A stretch of DNA of 64,000 nt, from the NCBI GenBank assembly GCA_049324695.1, contig JBMOMJ010000036.1, forward strand, positions 1-64,000, in the 5' to 3' direction. The translations under genes were made by a program, and so were the position numbers. Below the pieces are notes generated by a model. It saw only the letters and a program-made list of their open reading frames with translations. It was not told the origin of the DNA and did not search any database. Positions within the stretch are counted from its first letter, which is position 1, and every line of letters starts with the position of its first letter. The DNA comes from PMG-095 sp049324695 (lineage in GTDB: Bacteria > Myxococcota_A > Polyangia > Polyangiales > Polyangiaceae). Shown here one piece after another: positions 1 through 8,103 of the stretch.

Positions 1-130
1 AGAGCAGCGCTCGGCGATAGGACGTGACCCACGTGGGTTCGGCGCCACCGCGCGCTAAGTCGCGCAGGAGTGCTCCTCTGAACTTGATTCGGGCTGAATT
101 TCGTTCGCGAGCCTCGCACGACGCATGCGC
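1..130. repeat. Intergenic repeat, copy 1 (intact)
   Basis: This non-coding stretch recurs at 318-354 plus 829-945. The first about 45 bases match 318-354 almost exactly, and the next about 75 match 829-945 with roughly 80% identity by eye. I see no gene in 1-354. The short open frames here change phase between copies and have no recognisable product. A shared GC-rich segment also occurs at about 262-280 and 928-945, so the repeat unit may be longer and partly deleted in copy 2. Confidence 0.7.
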
Positions 131-317
131 GGTGGTCGAAGTCGTCGCGAAGAAGCAACGCGCGAGTTTTCTTGTGTTTGGGCGCAGCGCCGTAAAGGGC
201 GCGAAACTAAACCCTGTGCGTCACTAGCGCAGACGCCATTCGTCAATGCCGCACGCTACACCGCGCACGCGCCCCGCTTTTGAATTTCGCAACGCTCGCG
301 GCGTGGCGCAGCGTATG

Positions 318-354
318 AGAGCAGCGCTCGGCGATAGGACGGGACCCCCGTGGG
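318..354. repeat. Intergenic repeat, copy 2, left piece
   Basis: Matches bases 1-37 of the window with a few substitutions. It stops exactly where the IS4-type remnant begins; the last ten bases (CCCCCGTGGG, 345-354) are repeated at 829-838 on the other side of the element, after which the repeat resumes. Confidence 0.75.
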
Positions 355-828
355 CTGAGGATCAATCACATTTTGCTTGAGAAAGAGCTGCAAAGTGATC
401 GAAGGATCTCGATGCAGGCACTCAGTTTTGGTCCGGTGAGCGACGAGTTCGAAGGTGCAGAGCTCGGAGACGACCGTCTCGGAAGTCGGCTAGTCCGAAT
501 CGTTCGCGCTTTGGAGAGGGATCCTGCAAGCGGGTTTCCTCGTGCGATGGGGTCGGATGCGGATCTGGAAGGGTTTTATCGGTTCATTAACAACCCGCGT
601 TTCAACGAGGAGGAATCTTGGCTCCGCATGTGGAACGGACGTTCGCTCGTGCGGAAGGGAAACCTTAGAGCAAGCCTATCTCCTGCTCGCCCGCCTCGGC
701 AGCCACATTCGCAACAATGGAGCGCCAGGCTGGCAAACCCTCGCAGCAGGATACGAAACTCTCCTCATCCTTCGCGTCGGCTGGATCATCGCGCGTCAAT
801 TTGCCTGAAAGATGCGATCAATCCTCAG
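355..828 (+). mobile_element. Internally deleted IS4/Tn5-type insertion sequence
   Basis: A 474-bp element bounded by imperfect inverted ends. The left end (355-374) and the reverse complement of the right end (809-828) both begin CTGAGGAT and agree at 16 of 20 positions. Flanking direct repeats CCCCCGTGGG (345-354 and 829-838) look like a 10-bp target duplication; IS4-family elements usually make 9-12 bp. Inside is only the N-terminal DNA-binding part and the C-terminal part of a transposase (see 412-808), with the catalytic core gone. It therefore cannot move on its own, although its ends look usable by a helper transposase. It sits inside a copy of the local repeat. Confidence 0.8.
412..808 (+). 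pseudogene. IS4/Tn5-type transposase remnant (core deleted, frameshifted)
   Basis: Translation from ATG 412, preceded by GAAGGA, gives the Tn5-type transposase DNA-binding domain: the motifs ELGDDRL, ALERDPASGFPRAMGS and YRFINN are typical of PF14706. After about codon 67 the expected continuation (ILAPHVERTFARAEG) is in a different frame at 615-660 and ends at a stop. A third frame then carries the family C-terminus (AYLLLARLGSHIRNNGAPGW, then GYETLLILRVGW, about 670-800). The whole DDE catalytic domain of some 300 residues is missing. The order is thus N-terminus, frameshift, deletion, C-terminus. Clearly dead as a gene. Confidence 0.85.
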
Positions 829-945
829 CCCCCGTGGGTTCGACGCCACCGCCGCTCACTAAGTCGCACAGTCGTGCTCCCGCTCAACTTGATTGGGCTG
901 AATTCGTTCGCGAGGCTCGCACTGCGCACGCGCCCCGCTGTGGTT
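829..945. repeat. Intergenic repeat, copy 2, right piece
   Basis: Continues the repeat interrupted at 354; it starts with the duplicated CCCCCGTGGG and aligns to about 29-118 of copy 1 with scattered substitutions and 1-base indels. It ends a few bases before the stop codon of the minus-strand gene at 950. Confidence 0.7.
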
Positions 946-949
946 TTGG

Positions 950-2569
950 TTACGGTACGCGCAGCTCCGGGGGGACTACGTAGAGTGTGTAGCCGGCGGG
1001 CAGTTGGACGCGGGCCGCCGTTTGGGCGAGGAATGGTTCGATACGGCGCGCTTGGTTGCGCTTTAGGACTATGTGGGTGACGCCGTACTTGCCGAGGGTT
1101 TCGCGGCGGTCGTAGTCGCTGGCGCTGGGGTTGAGGAAGTGGGCGACGTGAATGATGCGTTCGCCGTCGTCGGTGACGAGGGGGTTATTGTGGAAGAGGA
1201 CGAGGACTTTGGGTCCGAAGGTGGGGATCGGCCAGGAGCTCTGGGCGTCGGAGAGGATGATGGCGTTCGGACCTGCGAGTTCGGCGACGCGCTGGGCGTA
1301 GCGAACGAAGGGACTTTCTTCAGCGCCGCGAAGGCGACGGGCGCTGTAGTTGAGGCGTCCGAGCGCGGCTTGGATGTTGAGGTGGGCGATGAAGCAGAGG
1401 AGCGCGGAGGTGAGGGCGTAGGATAACCAGCGGACGTAGCGGTGGTTGACGAAGGACCAGGCATCGGGCGCGACGGGCATGAGCTTCATCAGCAGCCAGA
1501 CGACGGCGGTCTGAAGGTAGAAGATGGCGAGCAGGATGAAGCGGTGGCCGAGGGGCAGGGGAACGTAGGCGTTGACCACGAAGGGGAACGCCATGGCGAG
1601 CGCGCCGAGAGGAATGAATAGGCGTTGGCGACGGATGAGGAGATAGAGACAGATGGGAACGCCCGCAGCGGCGATGCCCAGGGTGTGGAGGAGTTCGCGC
1701 TGGCGGTAGAATTGATGGAGTTTGCCGCCGCTTTCGTCAGCGACGCCGGCGAGTGAGCGCGCGATGCCTTCTACTTGGTCGTGGCTGCCTCCCACGAGCA
1801 CTCGCCGCATGGAGAAATAGGGCCATGCAAAGGAGAGGAGGAGTCCGAGCGGGACGCTGGCTGCCACTTTCAAGCGGAGGCGCCACGGCACGCCTGGCTC
1901 CGTGAGCGCTAGAAGCACCGCACCGGCGAAGCCGAGCGTTGCCGTTAGTGGATGTGTGATGGTGACGACGGCCCAGCACACGCTGAGCAGCGGCACGCCC
2001 GCACGCGGGAGAGCGCCGCGCAGAATGTGGAGGGTGAGGCTGAAGCCGAGGAGCGAGAGGCCGAGCGCACTGGTGGAAGGATAGGGCGCGGTGCTGAAGA
2101 AGATTTTGAGCTGATAGACGTTGGAGAAGTGCCAAGCGTCGTACCAGCTCGCGAACATGACGACGAGTGCGACCAGGGAAGCGCGCGCGTCACGGAAGTA
2201 GCAGCGAAAGAAAGCGAAGATGCCGGCGAGCAGCAGGAGGGTATTCAGAGTCGCGACGATGCCCATGGCGTCGAGCGCGCCGAGGTTGAGGCCGCGAGCA
2301 ACGAGCGCGGCGAGAATGAAGAGGGGCACGAAACGCGGTGAGGGTACGGCGTTCGCGAAATGCGGGTTTTGCGGGCTGAACGGGTGATCGATGAGCGCGC
2401 GCAGGGTAGCGGAGTGCTCCCAGTAGTCGGCGCCCTGGCTCAGAGTGACGACGCGCGACGTGAACGCATCGGACGCGATCCAGGCGGTTAGCAGCGCGCC
2501 GAGCACGACGAACGAGATTTCGGCCGCGTGCCGCGCCAACCAAGACAAGATTTTTCGAACGCGATCCAT
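950..2569 (-). CDS. Polytopic membrane protein, possibly GT-C type glycosyltransferase
   Basis: 539 residues from ATG 2569. About ten to twelve hydrophobic segments are spread from residue 15 to 390, followed by a soluble C-terminal domain of about 130 residues. An acidic pair in the first external loop (QGADYWEH) and the overall plan of a membrane bundle plus extracytoplasmic C-terminal domain recall GT-C glycosyltransferases that use polyprenyl-phosphate sugars. I do not recognise a specific family, so that role is inference. The ATG lies 4 nt after the stop of the lipoprotein gene 2574-3128, so the two are probably co-transcribed and functionally linked. A longer in-frame start at 2656 exists but lies wholly inside the upstream gene and encodes a low-complexity Ala/Thr leader, so I rejected it. 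Confidence 0.8.
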   Translation of the reverse strand: MDRVRKILSWLARHAAEISFVVLGALLTAWIASDAFTSRVVTLSQGADYWEHSATLRALIDHPFSPQNPHFANAVPSPRFVPLFILAALVARGLNLGALDAMGIVATLNTLLLLAGIFAFFRCYFRDARASLVALVVMFASWYDAWHFSNVYQLKIFFSTAPYPSTSALGLSLLGFSLTLHILRGALPRAGVPLLSVCWAVVTITHPLTATLGFAGAVLLALTEPGVPWRLRLKVAASVPLGLLLSFAWPYFSMRRVLVGGSHDQVEGIARSLAGVADESGGKLHQFYRQRELLHTLGIAAAGVPICLYLLIRRQRLFIPLGALAMAFPFVVNAYVPLPLGHRFILLAIFYLQTAVVWLLMKLMPVAPDAWSFVNHRYVRWLSYALTSALLCFIAHLNIQAALGRLNYSARRLRGAEESPFVRYAQRVAELAGPNAIILSDAQSSWPIPTFGPKVLVLFHNNPLVTDDGERIIHVAHFLNPSASDYDRRETLGKYGVTHIVLKRNQARRIEPFLAQTAARVQLPAGYTLYVVPPELRVP

Positions 2570-2573
2570 TGCG

Positions 2574-3128
2574 CTAAGTGCCGCCAGCTCCGCCGTTACC
2601 GCTGGCGTCGTTGCTGCTCGCGTCGTTGCCGCCCGCGCCGTTGCCGCCTGCGTCATCGTCGAGCGACGTGCTGCCGCCGGCGGCTTCGAAGTTTCCCGCG
2701 TACGCGGTGACCCTCAAGTAGAACGTCTCGCAGGTGTTGTTGGTGACTCGAAACGAGGTCTCGTTCACGGCGGTGATGGGCGCGAGATCACCCGCTGCCG
2801 GCGCCGATTGCTTGGCGGGATGCTTGTCGTCCGCGCAGGTACCTTCGGGCGCGTAAGGGCACGGACTGAAGGCGACGTAGGGCATGACGATGAACGGCGT
2901 TTGGCGCAGGTGATGTACGAACTCGAACACGCGCCGCGGCGGAAACTTCAGGTAGCGACCTTGCCAATCCGCGCTCTGGTACAGCGTGCCGCTCGCGTCG
3001 GTTTGCCCGCCGTCGAAGACTTCGGGCGTGCGATCGACGGCGTCGTCACACGACGTTTGGCAGGCGGGCGCGCTGCTGGAGCCGTACGCCAGCACGACGG
3101 CGAACATCACCTGCCGAGGCACGCGCAT
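2574..3128 (-). CDS. Putative secreted lipoprotein with Gly/Asp/Asn-rich tail
   Basis: 184 residues. The N-terminus MRVPRQVMFAVVLAYG is a short signal sequence ending near Cys-23 (APAC), a weak lipobox, followed by a Cys-containing globular part with several Phe/Tyr-rich strands. The last 30 residues are Gly, Asn and Asp repeats. No known family was recognised. First gene of a two-gene unit with the membrane protein at 950-2569, which starts 4 nt downstream. The start is uncertain: ATG 3128 gives the best signal peptide but has no clear ribosome site, and ATG 3107 is an alternative. Confidence 0.6.
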   Translation of the reverse strand: MRVPRQVMFAVVLAYGSSSAPACQTSCDDAVDRTPEVFDGGQTDASGTLYQSADWQGRYLKFPPRRVFEFVHHLRQTPFIVMPYVAFSPCPYAPEGTCADDKHPAKQSAPAAGDLAPITAVNETSFRVTNNTCETFYLRVTAYAGNFEAAGGSTSLDDDAGGNGAGGNDASSNDASGNGGAGGT

Positions 3129-3274
3129 TGAACGGGGGCGAAGCACGGCTGAACGTAACCACGGCCCTGGCTTCTGACAAAGTCCCGCAAGCGACCGAGC
3201 GATGCTCCTCCGCATGCGGTGCCGGTTCGGGCGCGGAGCCGGTCGCCTGAAGCTGCCGACGGGCGCTGGTATTT

Positions 3275-3283
3275 TGCTACTCT
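3275..3283 (+). promoter_or_regulatory. Extended -10 promoter, probably leaderless
   Basis: TGCTACTCT (TGn plus TAnnnT) ends 6 nt before ATG 3290, with no Shine-Dalgarno sequence between. That spacing puts transcription start at or next to the start codon. Same arrangement as at 4221, 18992, 43879 and 46173. Confidence 0.45.
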
Positions 3284-3289
3284 GGCGCA

Positions 3290-4207
3290 ATGCAACCTTG
3301 GCCGCCGCGTCGTCAACGCGCACATGCTGCGGGCGTTGTTTGGAGCGCGGCTTTGCTATCCGCTGCGTGCTCCGTGTTTCCTGACCAGGCGGTGTTGCCC
3401 GCGACAGGTGGCAGCGGGAGCGGTGGAACGAGCTCTGGCCTCGGTGGGTCACTGCCCGTTGATGGTGGGTCTGCGGGGATCGCGGCGGGCGGCGTACTCC
3501 TGCAAGGTGGTTCGGCCGGAGCGCTTACGAGCGGAGGCGTATCTTCAGAGGGTGGAACGGGTGGAGCGCTGACGAGCGGAGGCACGCCTTCACGAGGTGG
3601 TTCGGGTGGAGCTCCCAGCGCGGGGCAGGCGGGCGCTGATGTCGGTGGTGCACCCTCGTGTGAACTCGTGTTGTCGGCGAGCGCAGACGCATACATCAGC
3701 GAAGTGGCGGCCGATCAGAAAGCGAACTTCGGGCAGGAGTCGCGGCTGCGCGTGAGTGGCGTTGCGGGTGAGCGATTGCGTACGCTCGTGGCCTTCGATT
3801 TTTCGAGCTTGCCGGCGGGCGGCAGTATTCGCAGCGCGGTGCTGCGCTTTGCGTTGAGCGGTGTCGTGGGTGACGCTCACACCCTGTCGCTGTACGCGCT
3901 CGCGCAGGAATTCAACGAAGGCAAGGTTAGCTGGGAGCGCGCGACACAGAGCGCAAAATGGCTCTCTCCAGGTGGAGACACCGCTGTCACTGAATCGGCG
4001 AGCGTCGTGGTGGGCCCGACTTCGCAGGCTGGAGTCCTCGTGGAACTCGATGTGTCTGCAGATGTAAGCGCCATCGCCAAGGGGAGCTGGCCGAGCTACG
4101 GTTGGGTGTTGACCAGCGCACCTGACGAACCGGCACTCGAATTTACCTCCCGCGAGAGCGCCTTCTCCAACGAACGGCCGCAGATCGAGATCGTGCTCTG
4201 CCCTTGA
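3290..4207 (+). CDS. Lipoprotein with Gly-rich linker and DNRLRE-type domain
   Basis: 305 residues. Signal peptide with a basic start and lipobox LSAAC (Cys at about 27). Then about 90 residues of Gly/Ser linker, including repeats of GALTSGG, and a C-terminal beta-rich domain of about 180 residues. The latter resembles DNRLRE/CBM96-like modules, with landmarks such as ADAYISEV, LVAFDFSSLP, SWERATQ and the final YGWVLTS plus acidic/Arg segment. These modules are found on exported proteins and often bind polysaccharide, so a surface carbohydrate-binding role is plausible. Divergent from the pair at 950-3128. The kinase gene begins 29 nt after its stop. Confidence 0.8.
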   Translation: MQPWPPRRQRAHAAGVVWSAALLSAACSVFPDQAVLPATGGSGSGGTSSGLGGSLPVDGGSAGIAAGGVLLQGGSAGALTSGGVSSEGGTGGALTSGGTPSRGGSGGAPSAGQAGADVGGAPSCELVLSASADAYISEVAADQKANFGQESRLRVSGVAGERLRTLVAFDFSSLPAGGSIRSAVLRFALSGVVGDAHTLSLYALAQEFNEGKVSWERATQSAKWLSPGGDTAVTESASVVVGPTSQAGVLVELDVSADVSAIAKGSWPSYGWVLTSAPDEPALEFTSRESAFSNERPQIEIVLCP

Positions 4208-4220
4208 GCCTCGGCTCACG

Positions 4221-4229
4221 TGGTACGCT
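4221..4229 (+). promoter_or_regulatory. Extended -10 promoter, probably leaderless
   Basis: TGGTACGCT ends 7 nt before ATG 4237 of the kinase gene, with no Shine-Dalgarno sequence. It also supports choosing ATG 4237 over the in-frame TTG at 4204. Confidence 0.45.
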
Positions 4230-4236
4230 CAAATCA

Positions 4237-5748
4237 ATGCCATCTGTGGCGAAAACCGAGTGGAAGCGCCGTCGCTTGGGCGAGCGGCTCGGTCGCTACG
4301 TGCTCGGGCCAGCGTTGGGCGCGGGTGGAGCGGCGTGCGTTTACCTCGCGCGCCTGGATGGCCCTCATGGTTTCGAGCGACTTCTCGCGCTGAAGTTGGT
4401 GCACGAGCACTTGCTCGAAGACCGCGAATTTTCTGGGATGTTCTTGGAGGAAGCCAAGCTGTGTGTGCGGCTCTCGCATCCGAACATCGTTCACACCTAT
4501 GAGCTCGGGCGCCACGGCGACGTTCCATTCATCGCGATGGAGTATCTGCACGGCAAGCCGCTCTCCGTCGTGTATCAACGCGCTTTCGAGCGCGGCGAGC
4601 CGCTCGCTTACGAGCTCATCGCTTGGCTCGGTGCGCGCGCCGCCGATGCGCTGCACTACGCACACGAGCTGAAGGACGACATGGGCCAGCCGCTGAACGT
4701 CGTGCATCGCGACATCAGCCCCGACAATCTATTCGTCACCTACGACGGTCAGCTCAAGGTCATCGACTTCGGCATCGCGCGCGCCGAGGGACGCCTGATC
4801 AAGACCGAATTCGGTCAGGTGAAGGGTAAGTTCCGCTACATGTCGCCAGAGTATGCGCTGGGGCGTAGCTTCGACCATACACTCGACTTGTTTGCGCTGG
4901 GCGCCACGCTTTACGAAGCTGCGCTGGGCGCTGCTGCATTCCAAGGCGCGGATGAGCTCGAGACTGTCGAGCGCTTGGTCTTGGGCGAGCGCATCGAGCC
5001 TGCGCGACTGCGCGCGGATTTCCCGAGTGCGCTGGCTGTCGTGCTCGATCGCGCCATGAATCCGAGCCGCAGCGTGCGCTACGAGCGCGGCAGCGACATG
5101 TCCAACGAGCTCGACGCTTGCGCGCGCCTCACGGGCAGCACCGCGCGCGAACGCCTTTCCAAATGCATGGCGCGCCTGTTTCGCGAGGAGATCCAGCGCG
5201 AAACCGCGGCGACCCTCGAGTTGCGTGCGTTGCGCATTCCTGCGAACGGCGATGAGACCACGCGGTTGCAGCACGAACTTTTGGCTCGCGATGGAGCCAG
5301 CGGCGGCTTGCGCTGGGCTGCGGCCGCGCTCGGCGTCGCTGCTGTCGCGACTGCTGTGTCGCTCGCTCTGCGAGAACCCCACGTCACGCGAGAACGCGAC
5401 ACGACGCACGTGCCTGCCGCGAGCTCTCCAGAGTCGCTCGTCCCTGCCGTCACGGCGACGCCCTCATCGATGGCACCCCCGCTGCTGCCCCCTCCGATCG
5501 CCATCACCAGCTCGGTGACGCCCCCTGCGCCCTCTACGCCGGCGCCCCGCGTCGCGTTGCCCGCAGCGATCGTCCCTGGAACGTCAGCTGCACGCATCCC
5601 GCCCGCCGCTTCCGCGAAAGCACCAACACTTCCTGCTGCTTCTGCGCAGCCACCCGCGCGCACCGCATCCAGCGCACAACCAACCGCTACGCCATCCAAA
5701 CCAGCGGGCGTAATTCGCGACAACCCGTTCGCTGACGACGATCGTTGA
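4237..5748 (+). CDS. Hanks-type Ser/Thr protein kinase, membrane anchored
   Basis: 503 residues. The kinase domain spans about residues 20-285. It shows a Gly-rich loop (LGAGGAACVY), a Lys in LALKLVH, the catalytic loop VHRDISPDN and the metal loop IDFGIA; the usual APE is SPE (YMSPEYALG). All residues needed for phosphotransfer are present. One transmembrane helix at about 365-385 (WAAAALGVAAVATAVSLAL) is followed by a 120-residue Pro/Ala/Ser tail outside the membrane without PASTA or other sensor folds. This layout is common in myxobacteria. The substrate is unknown. Start ATG 4237 chosen because of the adjacent promoter; TTG 4204 would overlap the upstream gene by 4 nt. Confidence 0.93.
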   Translation: MPSVAKTEWKRRRLGERLGRYVLGPALGAGGAACVYLARLDGPHGFERLLALKLVHEHLLEDREFSGMFLEEAKLCVRLSHPNIVHTYELGRHGDVPFIAMEYLHGKPLSVVYQRAFERGEPLAYELIAWLGARAADALHYAHELKDDMGQPLNVVHRDISPDNLFVTYDGQLKVIDFGIARAEGRLIKTEFGQVKGKFRYMSPEYALGRSFDHTLDLFALGATLYEAALGAAAFQGADELETVERLVLGERIEPARLRADFPSALAVVLDRAMNPSRSVRYERGSDMSNELDACARLTGSTARERLSKCMARLFREEIQRETAATLELRALRIPANGDETTRLQHELLARDGASGGLRWAAAALGVAAVATAVSLALREPHVTRERDTTHVPAASSPESLVPAVTATPSSMAPPLLPPPIAITSSVTPPAPSTPAPRVALPAAIVPGTSAARIPPAASAKAPTLPAASAQPPARTASSAQPTATPSKPAGVIRDNPFADDDR

Positions 5749-5753
5749 CGTGT

Positions 5754-5788
5754 CCGCTAGCGGGCGACGGCGCGAAGCTAGTACTAGC
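5754..5788. terminator. Palindromes between convergent stop codons
   Basis: CCGCTAGCGG (5754-5763) and GCTAGTACTAGC (5777-5788) lie between the stop of the kinase gene and the stop of the minus-strand regulator; the second overlaps the regulator's TAG. They could end transcription from both sides. There is no U-tract. The second 12-mer recurs at 20619-20630. Confidence 0.3.
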
Positions 5789-6257
5789 GACCCTGACGCG
5801 CGCGGGAGAGGACAACGAGTTCACCCATGCCGTCGATGCGGTGAGTGCCGCTAGTGGCTGAAGCCGGGCGCGCGGGCATGGACCAAGTAGCGCGGGTGAG
5901 AGCACGGAACGCGCGCAAGAACTCGGCGGCGTTGTTGGTCTTGTGGATTATGCCGCGGGCGTTTTTCGGGTCGACGACGAGGTGGAGGAGTTGTTCGCTC
6001 AGGCGCGAGTGGAGGATGATGCTGGGGGCGCCGGGGTGCTGGCAGCGGGCAAGCAGGAGCACGAGTTCTTCGCTGCTGAGGTCGCTCATCAGCGGATCGA
6101 TGAGCACGATCTCGGCGCGCGCGCGACGCATGCACTGTTGGATGTTGGCTGCAGTGCGCTGGGTGCTGACTTCACAGCCCTCATCAATGAGCCAGCTGCA
6201 GCAAGTATTCAGGACTGACTGGTCTTCCTCCACAACCAGAACGCGCAGCGTGTTCAT
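5784..6257 (-). CDS. Response-regulator receiver domain protein (stand-alone)
   Basis: 157 residues. Begins MNTLRVLVVEEDQSVLN, with the receiver fold acidic pair EED, a phospho-acceptor Asp in VLIDPLMSD (about residue 53) and a conserved Lys in IIHKTNN (about 104). No output domain follows; the last 40 residues are low complexity and basic. It would be phosphorylated by a histidine kinase not encoded next to it, then act by protein contact. Longer in-frame starts up to 6386 exist but add unrelated residues. Convergent with the Ser/Thr kinase gene. Confidence 0.8.
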   Translation of the reverse strand: MNTLRVLVVEEDQSVLNTCCSWLIDEGCEVSTQRTAANIQQCMRRARAEIVLIDPLMSDLSSEELVLLLARCQHPGAPSIILHSRLSEQLLHLVVDPKNARGIIHKTNNAAEFLRAFRALTRATWSMPARPASATSGTHRIDGMGELVVLSRARQGR

Positions 6258-6539
6258 GCCCGAATTTTTCCGATGCAGCGCACCGGAGCTCCCTTCGAGT
6301 GTGAGAGAACGGTCACGTACGAACAGCGCTTTAGAAGAGCACGCCGCATTCCCAATTTGGAGATCTTTTTTGGTGAGCTTCGTCACTTTCGAGTGCTCGC
6401 CAGATCGTCCCGCTGGCGAGAATCGAAGTGTGGGCGCGAGCCGTTGGGTGCGCGCTTCGGGCGGCCTGGGTGCGACGTACGTCGCTTGGCGGATTACTGT
6501 TACGCTCCGAAACCTTCTTCCACACCAGCACGGAAACGC

Positions 6540-6920
6540 TCAGTTTCGCATGCGCGTGTGCTTCTTCTTGGCTTCGCGCTCGGTGAGCGCACTGGAAGCG
6601 GTGTCGCGTGTTCTCGCACCGAGCGCACGAGCAGTGGCAGCCTCCAATGTGAGGTGCAGGGGTTCGAGCTTGCCGACCAAATGGCCAAGGCGGCGAGTTG
6701 CTTCTTCCGCACGCGACCACGCCGCGCGGTGACCTAACGTGCCTGGCTCTGTTTTGCGTGCAAGTCGCAGCGCATCCGAAAGGTCTTTGCCAATGCCAGC
6801 CAGTTCTTCGAGCTCAATCGGTCCAACGCGCTCTTTTTTCCACGCTGCGTAGAGCGCGCGGCAGATTCCAACGAGGTCGCGCAGAGCTTCGAGTGGAATC
6901 TTCGCGTCGCGAGCTGTCAC
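6540..6920 (-). CDS. Hypothetical small helical protein
   Basis: 126 residues, all-helical appearance, rich in Ala, Leu, Arg and Glu (for example ALRDLVGICRALYAAWKKE). There is no signal peptide or membrane segment, and no family recognised. GTG start at 6920 inside the palindrome CACTCCTAGGAGTG (6918-6931), whose AGGAG is too close to serve that start well, so the true start may be further in. Lies 65 nt downstream of the FkbM methyltransferase gene on the same strand with a stem-loop between, so co-transcription is uncertain. 6258-6539, between this gene and the regulator, shows nothing recognisable. Confidence 0.5.
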   Translation of the reverse strand: MTARDAKIPLEALRDLVGICRALYAAWKKERVGPIELEELAGIGKDLSDALRLARKTEPGTLGHRAAWSRAEEATRRLGHLVGKLEPLHLTLEAATARALGARTRDTASSALTEREAKKKHTRMRN

Positions 6921-6942
6921 TCCTAGGAGTGAAAGCCCTGAG

Positions 6943-6982
6943 CTCGTTGAGAGTCAAGGCTCGCGCCGTGTCTCTCAACGAG
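6943..6982 (-). terminator. Stem-loop after methyltransferase gene
   Basis: Perfect 11-bp inverted repeat CTCGTTGAGAG / CTCTCAACGAG (6943-6953 and 6972-6982) with an 18-nt loop, 3 nt past the stop of the gene at 6986. No U-run follows, so it may be a weak terminator or an mRNA 3-prime end stabiliser. Confidence 0.45.
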
Positions 6983-6985
6983 ACG

Positions 6986-7846
6986 CTAAATCGGAGGTAC
7001 GCCGAGCTTCGATTGGACGAAAAAGACGTTTTCGCCGCGTACAATCACATCATAATTTCCAGCGACAACGGCGCTGAGGATTGGTTGCAGCGAACCGTTG
7101 CCTGGGATCATCCAGTCGTGGGGTTCGATCACGATGCACGGCGTCTGCCGCAGCAGTTCGATACTGGCGCCGCAGGCCTCGCGCTCGGCGCCCTCGATAT
7201 CGATCTTGGCGATCAGGAGGCAGCCGTTCGGTACGCTCGCCACGACCTGATCGAGCGTGCGCGAAGGGACGCGATGACTGCCGCCGTTGCTCTTCACGCG
7301 AGTGCTCCACGATTGATCGCCGCCGTTCTCGAGATCCACGCCACCATCGTTCGACCACAACGCGAAGGTGTGCGCGTGGATGTTCGGTCGCTCGCGCGCA
7401 TTCTCGCGCAGCACTTCGAAGGTTTTTGGATCGGGTTCCAACGCAATCACTTCCGCGTCCGGATAGGTGTCGGCGAAGAAGAGCGAAGAGCAGCCTACGT
7501 TGGCTCCCGCGTCGACGATCACGGGGGTAATCCCTTCCGCGCGCCAGGCAGCCGCGAGCCGGCGCAAAGCTTCGGTGCGCACGGCGTCGAGGGCGTACTC
7601 TTTCGCGCCGAATACTTGCGCGGCGACGAGCAAGTCGGAATCATTGGGTCGCAGCGCCACGCGAAACGCGCCGGAGCGCAGCCTGGCCGGTGTTGCCCCG
7701 GAACGACCGAGTCGCCGCAGCACCAACACTTTGGCGGCGTCGTACGGTTCGAAGCAACGGAACGCCCGAAGCGCCAAACGAGCGTTCTCCACCGCCCGAC
7801 TCAACGCGCCGCCCTGTTCGCTCGCCATCTGCGTCATGCTGTTCAC
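6986..7846 (-). CDS. FkbM-family methyltransferase
   Basis: 286 residues with the class I SAM-dependent methyltransferase core in the C-terminal two thirds. Motif I is VDAGANVGCSS (about 110), the acidic loop IALEPDPKTFEVL (about 137), and motif KIDIEGAERE (about 213) is diagnostic for FkbM proteins. These usually O-methylate sugars or natural products. The N-terminal 100 residues look like a family-typical helical extension. No glycan cluster adjoins it, so the substrate is open. TAGGGT lies 7 nt before the ATG and there is no Shine-Dalgarno sequence, consistent with a leaderless start. Confidence 0.88.
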   Translation of the reverse strand: MNSMTQMASEQGGALSRAVENARLALRAFRCFEPYDAAKVLVLRRLGRSGATPARLRSGAFRVALRPNDSDLLVAAQVFGAKEYALDAVRTEALRRLAAAWRAEGITPVIVDAGANVGCSSLFFADTYPDAEVIALEPDPKTFEVLRENARERPNIHAHTFALWSNDGGVDLENGGDQSWSTRVKSNGGSHRVPSRTLDQVVASVPNGCLLIAKIDIEGAEREACGASIELLRQTPCIVIEPHDWMIPGNGSLQPILSAVVAGNYDVIVRGENVFFVQSKLGVPPI

Positions 7847-8103
7847 CCTACGAGTCGCGCTCCTGAGGCGTCAAGGCTGCGGCCGCCGCGGACTGAGGTG
7901 TTCGTGTGCGATCAGGCAATTGCGCCTCGCTGCGTTACGCGCTCGCAACAAAAAGCATTCGCGCAGCAGCCTCGAAAGCGCATGTAAAGTATCGCTAGTG
8001 AGGCGAGCTTGCATGTAACGAAGTTGGACGAATCGCGCTTGCTGTCCAGTTGTGAACGTTGACGCTCAGACTGTCGCTGGTGTCCTCAGTCGCACGCTTC
8101 TAA

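Noticed and set aside
24..246. Two overlapping short open frames in the first repeat copy
   Set aside because: They are not preserved in frame in copy 2 and have no family features.
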